From Dehalococcoidia bacterium (GTDB lineage: Bacteria; Chloroflexota; Dehalococcoidia; SZUA-161): a DNA stretch of 64,000 bases. Shown piece after piece: positions 58,463-64,000 of this stretch (positions within the stretch are counted from its first letter, which is position 1; each line of letters opens with the position of its first letter). Location of the stretch: NCBI GenBank assembly GCA_014874385.1, contig JACWAE010000058.1:1-64000 (forward strand), given 5' to 3'. A program made the position numbers and the translations under genes. The notes beneath the pieces are model-generated. The model ran no database searches and was not told where the DNA came from. It saw only the letters and a list, made by a program, of their open reading frames with translations.

Positions 58463-58705
58463 ATGACGGTCAGATGTCCCGGACAAGACTTCAGATGGCT
58501 TAAGGTGGAACTGTACAAATGCCCTAACTGCGGCGCTGAGGAGGAGATTTTCTCCAATGAGACCAGGGTGAAGTGCCATGAGTGCGGCGAGTGGATTTAC
58601 AAAGAGAAATTGCCCTCCTGTATAGACTGGTGTGCCTCAGCGCGTCAGTGCCTGGGTGAGGAGAGATGGAAGCAGATGAAGGGCTGCGAGCAATCCGAAA
58701 AGTGA
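58463..58705 (+). CDS. Small Cys-rich zinc-ribbon protein
   Basis: An 80-residue protein with 'YKCPNCGAEEEIFSNETRVKCHECGEWIY', a zinc ribbon of two CxxC pairs, and a later 'CIDWCASARQC' segment that could bind another metal. The family is not one I can name. A very good ribosome site (GAGGAGG) precedes the ATG. It is the first gene after the palindromic operator, and the next small gene follows after 13 bp. Confidence 0.75.
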   Translation: MTVRCPGQDFRWLKVELYKCPNCGAEEEIFSNETRVKCHECGEWIYKEKLPSCIDWCASARQCLGEERWKQMKGCEQSEK

Positions 58706-58718
58706 GGAGGTAACGACT

Positions 58719-58925
58719 ATGGCCGGCTCTATGAGCGGTTCTCAGGGCGACATTGGCAGGTCGCTGGAAGAGGAAATGCGGGCCTCGTTGGTTAACGGCA
58801 AGCTTCCCTGCGCTGTAGCGTTCCGGATAGCCAAAAAGCTTAAAGTCAGCCCCAGGCAGGTGGGCGATGCGGCGAACATGCTGAAGATAAAGATATCGAG
58901 CTGCCAGCTTGGGTGCTTCCCTTGA
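58719..58925 (+). CDS. Small HTH-like protein, unknown function
   Basis: A 68-residue protein. 'NGKLPCAVAFRIAKKLKVSPRQVGDAANMLKIKIS' reads as a helix-turn-helix-like pair of helices, and the C-terminus 'SSCQLGCFP' has a CxxxC. GAGGAGG precedes the ATG. It appears to be co-transcribed with the neighbouring Cys-rich gene and the YgbA-like gene. I do not recognise a named family; a DNA-binding or redox role would be a guess. Confidence 0.65.
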   Translation: MAGSMSGSQGDIGRSLEEEMRASLVNGKLPCAVAFRIAKKLKVSPRQVGDAANMLKIKISSCQLGCFP

Positions 58926-58964
58926 CATCGGCTGTGGCAACTTGATCGGAGAGTGGAATAGAAA

Positions 58965-59339
58965 ATGCCTGACTTATTCGAAAGGTTAGATGACAAGAAA
59001 AGGAAAGATATAAAGGTCTTGAGTCAATTCATAGCTATCTATTGCCGGGAACATCACCGAACGGAAGTCAGGGATGCATTTCCCATCAAGGATGGGAGGT
59101 TGCGCAGCAGTTTGGGACACAAAGACCTGATTTTATGTAAGGACTGCAGCAAGCTGTTGCACCATGGTATAGCGAAGCTGCTTCTCTGTACCTATGACCC
59201 CAAGCCGACATGTAAAAAGTGTAAGACACACTGTTATGCGCCGGGGTATAGAGAGAAGATTCGGGAGGTCATGAGGTTCTCCGGATTGTATCTGGTCAAA
59301 CGGGGCCGGCTGGACTTAATGGTTCATTATTTGTTATGA
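58965..59339 (+). CDS. YgbA-like (nitrous-oxide-stimulated promoter family) protein
   Basis: A 124-residue Cys-rich protein. 'ELxxFIAIYCREHH', 'LCKDCSKLLHHGIAKLLLCTYDPKPTCKKCKTHCYAPGYREKIREVMRFSG' is the family signature. In enterobacteria YgbA is induced by nitric oxide and helps survival under nitrosative stress. Here the gene lies in the operon behind the Crp/Fnr-type operator, supporting a nitrosative response. The stop overlaps the next gene. Confidence 0.85.
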   Translation: MPDLFERLDDKKRKDIKVLSQFIAIYCREHHRTEVRDAFPIKDGRLRSSLGHKDLILCKDCSKLLHHGIAKLLLCTYDPKPTCKKCKTHCYAPGYREKIREVMRFSGLYLVKRGRLDLMVHYLL

Positions 59340-59875
59340 AGGCGAGGGCGAAAGTGAACACCACCAAAGCAGCACTGATAAAAGCGATGGAGGCCTATTT
59401 CGACGGCGACTCTAGAAGGATCAACCATGCCATCAGGGTTACGCAATACGCTGAGGAGCTGTTGAAATCCGAGGCAGGGGATTATCCGGTGGTTATCGGA
59501 GCAGCCGTGCTTCACGATATAGGGATACACCAGGCTGAGAAGAAGTACGGCAGCACTTCCGGCAAATATCAGGAGATAGAGGGGCCGCCTATTGCGCGGC
59601 GAATCCTGATAGAGTTGGGGTTCGAGCAAAAGCAGATTGAAGAAATCTGTGAGATTATTGCGCATCATCATAGCCCGGGAAAGGTGAGCAGCAAAAATTT
59701 CGCCATAGTCTGCGATGCTGATTGGCTGGTGAATTTGAAGGATGAGTATGATATTCGGGACAAGAGCAAACTGAGCAGAATCATTGAGAAGGTATTTCTC
59801 ACCCCCAGCGGAAAAGCCAGGGCCAGGGAGGTCTACTTGCAGGGGATAAGTGGGGCAGGCGACTATATGATTTAA
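59336..59875 (+). CDS. HD domain-containing protein
   Basis: A 179-residue HD-type metal-dependent phosphohydrolase. It has 'RINHAIRVTQYAEELLKSE', 'VIGAAVLHDIGIHQAEKKYG' with the HD pair, and 'CEIIAHHHSPGK'. The substrate is probably a nucleotide or signalling phosphate, but this cannot be told. The ATG overlaps the YgbA-like stop. The gene's stop codon TAA lies inside the second palindromic operator. Confidence 0.85.
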   Translation: MKARAKVNTTKAALIKAMEAYFDGDSRRINHAIRVTQYAEELLKSEAGDYPVVIGAAVLHDIGIHQAEKKYGSTSGKYQEIEGPPIARRILIELGFEQKQIEEICEIIAHHHSPGKVSSKNFAIVCDADWLVNLKDEYDIRDKSKLSRIIEKVFLTPSGKARAREVYLQGISGAGDYMI

Positions 59876-59908
59876 ATCATGGTAAGGCTTGCGGCTGAGC
59901 TTTATTAT
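59867..59908 (+). promoter_or_regulatory. Crp/Fnr-type operator with class II promoter (site 2)
   Basis: A 14-bp palindrome ATGATTTAAATCAT (59867-59880) centred at 59873.5, then TATTAT at 59903-59908. The distance of 29.5 bp equals that at site 1. It drives the ferredoxin gene at 59960 and overlaps the upstream stop codon. Confidence 0.85.
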
Positions 59909-59959
59909 CGTCTTGAGAGATAGTAAGAATCTTTGGTTAACTAAACAAGGAGGTGCAAG

Positions 59960-60685
59960 ATGCAAACCAGAGTATTGAGGAAGATTGTGAAAATCGATGA
60001 GGAGAAGTGCAACGGTTGCGGCGCTTGCGTTCCGGCCTGCGCCGAGGGAGCACTTCAGATTATCGACGGCAAAGCAAGGCTGATTAAAGATATCTACTGC
60101 GATGGACTCGGCGCTTGTCTCGGCGAATGCCCTCAGGGAGCTATCACCATCGAGGAAAGGGAGGCGGAGGGGTTCAGCGAGGAGGATGCGAAGCACCATC
60201 TGCACGAAAAAGAGCATACGAAAGAGGAGCTACCCTGCGGATGCCCCGGAACTATGGTTACCCAGTTCGCCCGGCAAGAGACAGCCGGGGCTGCCCTTGA
60301 GGAAGCGGTATGCCATCGCTCGCTGCTGGGGCACTGGCCAGTGCAGCTTACACTCGTTCCGCCGGGTGCGCCTTTCCTTCAAGGAGCTGATGTGGTGCTG
60401 GCTGCGGACTGTGTCCCCTTCGCCTACGCAGGTTTCCACCATGATTTCCTCAAGGAACATGCTCTACTGGTGGCCTGCCCCAAGCTGGACGATTTCCAGG
60501 CCCATTTGAACAAGCTGACCGAAATCCTGCGCCGTTCCGAAGTGAAGAGCCTGACAGTAGTGCATATGGAAGTGCCCTGCTGCTCTGGCTTGATGTACAT
60601 GGCGAAGCAGGCGATTCGCTCAAGCGGCAAGGAGCTTCCACTCAAGGAAGTGACCATCGGGGTCAAGGGCGACAGAAAGGCTTGA
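59960..60685 (+). CDS. 4Fe-4S ferredoxin-like protein (Hcp-associated type)
   Basis: A 241-residue protein. An N-terminal double-cluster domain has 'CNGCGACVPACAEGAL' and 'CDGLGACLGECPQGAI'; the second motif lacks the Cys in CxxC (GLG). The rest is a cysteine-bearing domain with 'LPCGCPGTM', 'AADCVPFAYAGFHHDFLK', 'ACPKLDD' and 'EVPCCSGLMYMAKQAI'. Proteins of this shape are linked in other anaerobes to the hybrid cluster protein and its HcpR regulator. The Hcp gene itself is not in the window. An AAGGAGG site precedes the ATG. Confidence 0.8.
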   Translation: MQTRVLRKIVKIDEEKCNGCGACVPACAEGALQIIDGKARLIKDIYCDGLGACLGECPQGAITIEEREAEGFSEEDAKHHLHEKEHTKEELPCGCPGTMVTQFARQETAGAALEEAVCHRSLLGHWPVQLTLVPPGAPFLQGADVVLAADCVPFAYAGFHHDFLKEHALLVACPKLDDFQAHLNKLTEILRRSEVKSLTVVHMEVPCCSGLMYMAKQAIRSSGKELPLKEVTIGVKGDRKA

Positions 60686-60700
60686 AGCCAGACCGCAAAA

Positions 60701-60765
60701 TGTCACAACTTTTTAAGCTTTTCCCTCCCTACTTTATGGTTTCTTAACCTCCGTTTTGTTATTAT
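60701..60765 (+). promoter_or_regulatory. Promoter with conserved upstream element (copy E, diverged)
   Basis: TGTCACAA at 60701, TTTTTAAGC, TACTTTA, TGGTTT (60737-60742), 17-bp spacer, TATTAT (60760-60765). The most diverged copy but with the same spacing. It directs DUF488, with a leader of about 15 nt. Confidence 0.75.
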
Positions 60766-60786
60766 AGCTCAGAGAGGCAGCCTGAG

Positions 60787-61149
60787 ATGCTGAGAGTGAA
60801 AAGGGTATACGAGAGCAAAGAGGTCGGAGATGGAGTGAGGATACTTGTCGACAGGCTGTGGCCCCGCGGTTTGCGTTCAGCGGAGGCGGGCATCGATGAG
60901 TGGATGAAGGATGTGGCTCCCAGCGATGAGCTGCGCAAGTGGTTTGCCCACGACCCGGAGAAATGGCCGGAATTTAAGCGGAGATACACTCAAGAGTTAG
61001 CTGACCCTCAAAAAGCTGCGCTCCTGAAGCGAATCGCTAAATCGGCTGCGAGTGGCAATGTTACCCTTATTTATGCAGCTAAAGATACCGAGCACAACAA
61101 TGCCAGGGTGCTGGAAGAGCTCATCTCCAGGGCTGCGAAAGACGCGTAA
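60787..61149 (+). CDS. DUF488 family protein
   Basis: A 120-residue DUF488 protein: 'KRVYESKEVGDGVRILVDRLWPRGLRSAEAGIDEWMKDVAPSDELRKWFAHDPEKWPEFKRRY' is the near-invariant family core. Members are short cytoplasmic proteins found with stress genes; biochemical function is not settled. It follows promoter copy E and precedes the universal stress gene by 15 bp. Confidence 0.92.
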   Translation: MLRVKRVYESKEVGDGVRILVDRLWPRGLRSAEAGIDEWMKDVAPSDELRKWFAHDPEKWPEFKRRYTQELADPQKAALLKRIAKSAASGNVTLIYAAKDTEHNNARVLEELISRAAKDA

Positions 61150-61164
61150 TGGAGGTAAAAGTCA

Positions 61165-61638
61165 ATGTACCAGAAGATAATGGTTCCTCTGGATGGTTCG
61201 GATCTGGCCGAGTGTGTTCTCCCGCATGTTGAGACTATTGCCAGAGGTTGCAGTGCGGTGGAGATCGTTCTGCTTCGTGTTTGCGATGCCCCGAGCATTC
61301 TTGCTGACTATCCCGAAGGCAAGGGTAAAAGCTGGGAAAGACATGTGGAACGCATGACGACCAATGCAGAACAACAGTGCAATATCTATCTGGGAGACGT
61401 GGAGAAGCAACTGCGGGACCAGGGATTTAACGTGAGGATAGAGTCCCGCCTCGGTAAGCCTGCCGAAGAGATTGTAGATTTCGCTAACAAGAACGAGGTT
61501 GACCTCATCATCATGGCCAGCCATGGCCGTTCAGGGGTCAGCAGATGGGCCTATGGAAGTGTGGCTGATAAGGTCCTGCGCTCTACCTGTGTGCCGGTAT
61601 TGCTGGTTAAAGTGCCAGGGTGCGTGGTAGGTTTCTGA
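61165..61638 (+). CDS. Universal stress protein UspA family
   Basis: A 157-residue single UspA domain. It starts 'YQKIMVPLDGSDLAECVLPHVETIA' and ends with the ATP-binding motif 'IIMASHGRSGVSRWAYGSVADKVLRS', so it is the nucleotide-binding type. GGAGG precedes the ATG. Together with DUF488 it forms a two-gene stress operon closed by a hairpin. Confidence 0.92.
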   Translation: MYQKIMVPLDGSDLAECVLPHVETIARGCSAVEIVLLRVCDAPSILADYPEGKGKSWERHVERMTTNAEQQCNIYLGDVEKQLRDQGFNVRIESRLGKPAEEIVDFANKNEVDLIIMASHGRSGVSRWAYGSVADKVLRSTCVPVLLVKVPGCVVGF

Positions 61639-61663
61639 TAAAGCCTGTATATTCAACTTGTAG

Positions 61664-61688
61664 GGGCACGGTGCACCGTGCCCTTTTT
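61664..61688 (+). terminator. Intrinsic terminator after the universal stress gene
   Basis: A perfect 20-bp palindrome GGGCACGGTGCACCGTGCCC followed by TTTTT. The word also belongs to a known type of dispersed intergenic palindrome. Confidence 0.8.
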
Positions 61689-61762
61689 ATATCCAGGCCA
61701 TGCTCTGCGCTCAGGCATCTAACCATATACAGTGCCATATCATTTCGAGGACATTTCAATAT

Positions 61763-61815
61763 TGTAGTTGCCTGATTTATCAGGCAAGAACCGCCCAATG
61801 AATTGGGCAACTACA
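61763..61815. repeat. TGTAGTTG double-hairpin repeat (copy 3)
   Basis: A 53-bp full copy with both hairpins intact (TGCCTGATTTATCAGGCA and GCCCAATGAATTGGGC) and arms TGTAGTTG / CAACTACA. It lies between the convergent stress operon and the HdrA-MvhD gene. Confidence 0.88.
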
Positions 61816-61877
61816 GGTGTATTGATGAGATTGCTTCGTCCACCAGAGGCGGACAATGACATATATGACGGGGTAAT

Positions 61878-61896
61878 GGCGGGTTTCAAACCCGCC
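61878..61896 (-). terminator. Hairpin after the HdrA-MvhD gene
   Basis: GGCGGGTTT / AAACCCGCC with a one-base centre, nine bases beyond the stop of the minus-strand gene. No clear U-run follows, so the terminator role is tentative. Confidence 0.5.
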
Positions 61897-61904
61897 CTGA
61901 TTAT

Positions 61905-64000
61905 TTAGATATACGGCTCTGCGACCTTTTCTTTCTGTCCCCTTTTTTCCTTGGCCAGCCTCTGCTCTTTGAGCACCTTCTTGGTGTGCTCTATCTCCTC
62001 GGGCGTGACCTTCTGCCGCATCTCCTCCAATTGGCGCATAATCTGGGCGAACCTCGGCCCCTCGGCAGCGCTGATCCACTCCAGTTGCAGCCTCTCGGGG
62101 CGGATTCCCAGCTTCTCCATACGTTTCCACAGCCTCTCGACGCGGCGTTTGGTCCAGTGATTGGCGCTGATGTAATGGCAGTCGTTGATATGGCAGCCTG
62201 AGACCAATACCAGGGGAGCGCCCTTCTCGAAGGCATGGAGGATGAACTTCTCGGCCACCCGTCCGCTGCACATGGTGCGGATGAAGCGGTTATTCGGCGG
62301 ATATTGCAGCCGGGATACCCCCGCCAGGTCGCCTCCGGCATAGCTGCACCAGTTGCACAGGAAGCTGATTATCTTCTTCTCAGGCTCCTCTTCCAGGGCG
62401 GCATCTATCTGCGCCATAATCTGGGCGTCGCTGAAGTGCTGCATGGTGATGGCATCGAAGCGGCACTCTGCGGCGCAGGCACCGCAGCCGGCGCAAGCCG
62501 CAGCAGTTATCTGTGCACCTGTTTTAGCTTTGATGTCCACCTTTATGGCCCCATAGGGGCAGACCCTGGCGCAGACGCCGCAGGAGTTGCATTTTGTCAG
62601 GTCTACTATCGCCTTGATGGCCTCGCTGGTGAGTTTGCCCGCATTCAGTATGATGGAGCTCCTGGCTGCTGCTGCCCCGGCCTGAGTTACGCTGTCCTTA
62701 ATGTCCTTGGGCGCTTCCACGCAGCCGGCGAAGAAGATGCCTGGCGTGGGCGCGTCCACAGGCCTCAGCTTGGGATGTGCCTCCATGACAAAGCCGTCGC
62801 TGGTCTGGGAGAGGTTCAGGATATTGGTGAGCCGCTTCAGGTGGCCCCTGGGCTCCAGGCCAACCGATAAAATCACCATATCCAGGTCGTACTGCTCTAT
62901 ACGTGCCGACGTGGTATTTTCTACCTTCAGGCGCAGGTTACCTGTGGCCGGGTCTTCGGTTACCTCTCCGGGCAAGCCGCGGATATAGTGAACTCCTATC
63001 TCCTTGGAGCGCCGGAACAGGTCCTCGAAGCCCTTGCCGAAAGCGCGTATATCCATGTAGAAGACATATATCTCGGCATCCGGGTAATGCTCTTTGATGA
63101 GCAGGCTGTCTTTTATCGTGTTCATGCAGCATACGTTGGAACAGTAGGGGTTGCCCCGGTTCTTTGTCCGCGAGCCCACACACTGTATGAAGCCGATGCG
63201 CTTCGGAGCCTGATGGTCGAAGGGACGTATCAGGTGGCCGTCGGTAGGCCCGCCGCCGCATATCAGCCTTTCAAACTCCATGCTGGTGATGACATTCTCG
63301 AATCTGGTATAGCCATACTCATCCAGAGGGGTGGGGTCATATATACCCATCCCTGTGGCTACTGTGATAGTACCGATGTTGAGGTCGACAATCTTGTCCT
63401 GCATGTGCAGGTCTATGCAGTACTTATCGCAGGCGTCCAGACACTTGGCGCAGGCCACCGGGTTATTCCCCAGACAGTGCTCCATGTCGATGAGGTAGGA
63501 CGAGGGCACAGCCTGCGGGAAGGGGATATATGCGGCCTTGCGCGAGGAGAATCCTTGCTGTAGCTCGTCGGGCATCACCACCGGACAGACTTCAGCGCAC
63601 TTGCCGCATACTGAGCACAGAGTTTCGTCCACGAAGCGAGCCCTCTTGCGCACACGTACCTTGAAGTTCCCCACGTAGCCCGATACCTCTTCGATGGTGC
63701 TGTTGGCCATGAGTTCGATGCGGGGATGGCGTCCCACGTCCATCATCTTAGGCCCCAGAACGCATATAGAGCAGTCCATAGTGGGGAATGTCTTGTCCAG
63801 TTGCGCCATGATGCCGCCTATCGAGGGCTGCTCTTCCACCAGGTAGACTTGGTGTCCGGCATCGGCTAAATCGAGGGCTGTCTGGATGCCGGCAACACCG
63901 CCTCCGATGACCAGAGCGGCGTCGGTGACAGGTATCTCCAGTTCGTGCTGCGGCGAGAGCAAGCGTGCCCTGGCCGCTGCTATTTTGACGATATCCTTTG
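61905..64000 (-). CDS. hdrA: HdrA-MvhD fusion protein, Cys version (partial)
   Basis: The frame is open to the right edge (…KDIVKIAAARARLLSPQHE), so the N-terminus lies outside the window; at least 697 residues are present. It has the FAD loop 'VIGGGVAGIQTALDLA', the cysteine motif 'MDCSICVLGPKM', ferredoxin motifs (CSVCGKCAEVCP, CNSCGVCARVC, CAGCGACAAEC) and, fused at the C-terminus, an MvhD domain ('[18 protein letters not shown]', 'SGCHINDCHY'). At each place where the operon copies have Sec, this protein has Cys. It may serve another electron donor. The TTG start given by the track is an artefact. Confidence 0.9.
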   Translation of the reverse strand, partial: KDIVKIAAARARLLSPQHELEIPVTDAALVIGGGVAGIQTALDLADAGHQVYLVEEQPSIGGIMAQLDKTFPTMDCSICVLGPKMMDVGRHPRIELMANSTIEEVSGYVGNFKVRVRKRARFVDETLCSVCGKCAEVCPVVMPDELQQGFSSRKAAYIPFPQAVPSSYLIDMEHCLGNNPVACAKCLDACDKYCIDLHMQDKIVDLNIGTITVATGMGIYDPTPLDEYGYTRFENVITSMEFERLICGGGPTDGHLIRPFDHQAPKRIGFIQCVGSRTKNRGNPYCSNVCCMNTIKDSLLIKEHYPDAEIYVFYMDIRAFGKGFEDLFRRSKEIGVHYIRGLPGEVTEDPATGNLRLKVENTTSARIEQYDLDMVILSVGLEPRGHLKRLTNILNLSQTSDGFVMEAHPKLRPVDAPTPGIFFAGCVEAPKDIKDSVTQAGAAAARSSIILNAGKLTSEAIKAIVDLTKCNSCGVCARVCPYGAIKVDIKAKTGAQITAAACAGCGACAAECRFDAITMQHFSDAQIMAQIDAALEEEPEKKIISFLCNWCSYAGGDLAGVSRLQYPPNNRFIRTMCSGRVAEKFILHAFEKGAPLVLVSGCHINDCHYISANHWTKRRVERLWKRMEKLGIRPERLQLEWISAAEGPRFAQIMRQLEEMRQKVTPEEIEHTKKVLKEQRLAKEKRGQKEKVAEPYI

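Noticed and set aside
1-64000. tRNA, rRNA, CRISPR arrays, intact insertion sequences or prophage genes
   Set aside because: I looked for conserved tRNA T-loop words, transposase-like proteins and spaced repeats and found none; a covariance-model scan would be needed to exclude small RNAs.

Overview
The window looks like a chromosomal segment of a strictly anaerobic, hydrogen-metabolising bacterium. It carries two multisubunit [NiFe] hydrogenases, a soluble heterodisulfide-reductase complex, a second HdrA, a 2-oxoacid:ferredoxin oxidoreductase, a flavodiiron protein and many small Fe-S and zinc-ribbon proteins. Shine-Dalgarno sites, sigma70-like promoters, MscL and histidine kinases show it is bacterial. 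Gene content fits a Dehalococcoidia-like Chloroflexota or similar sediment anaerobe, but that placement is inference; there is no rRNA or tRNA in the window.

Layout. 0-8.6 kb (+): the end of a cation-efflux gene, then amino-acid and sulfur genes (MetB-like enzyme, threonine synthase, NIL protein, AIR-synthase-like protein, BadF-type ATPase, MOSC protein, ferredoxin, NifS, NifU, DsrE-like protein, TusA). 9-11.6 kb (+): a hydrogenase maturation protease and an ABC exporter. 26.1-11.7 kb (-): a 12-gene, about 14.4 kb convergent operon, hdrC-hdrB-hdrA-mvhD-mvhG-mvhA-protease followed by five genes resembling the electron-bifurcating NiFe-HydABCSL type. 26.3-35.1 kb: small membrane and Cys-rich proteins, two NarL-type response regulators, an operator array, a pair of small paralogous proteins, a kinase-BON fusion, a TauE-type permease and a sensor kinase. 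35-40 kb: DUF89, MEMO1-like, DUF167, GH57 and a ferritin-like protein. 40-54 kb (-): copper ATPase, DUF3788, flavodiiron protein, site-2 protease, pterin methyltransferase, tiny membrane proteins, MscL, KorAB, glycosyltransferase, DJ-1 protein. 54.5-61.6 kb: an OmpR/kinase pair, a Crp/Fnr regulator with a nitrosative-stress-like gene set, DUF488 and a universal stress protein. The right edge cuts a second HdrA-MvhD fusion.

The main discovery is that hdrA, mvhD and mvhA are each interrupted by one in-frame UGA exactly where the family has a metal- or redox-site cysteine. Each UGA is followed, after 15-16 nt, by a stable hairpin. This reads as a bacterial Sec-containing Hdr-Mvh complex. In mvhA the Sec sits at the second position of the L1 CxxC motif, not in L2 where [NiFeSe] enzymes usually carry it. 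The HdrA-MvhD fusion at the right edge, and the large subunit of the second hydrogenase, carry Cys at the matching positions.

Three regulatory systems can be read from the DNA: a 65-bp promoter architecture repeated five times with identical internal spacing; two ATGATTTAAATCAT palindromes centred at -41.5 from good -10 boxes next to a Crp/Fnr gene; and an AATGCCT half-site array phased at 22 bp beside a NarL-type regulator. A 50-53 bp double-hairpin repeat also recurs and supplies the stop codons of two genes.
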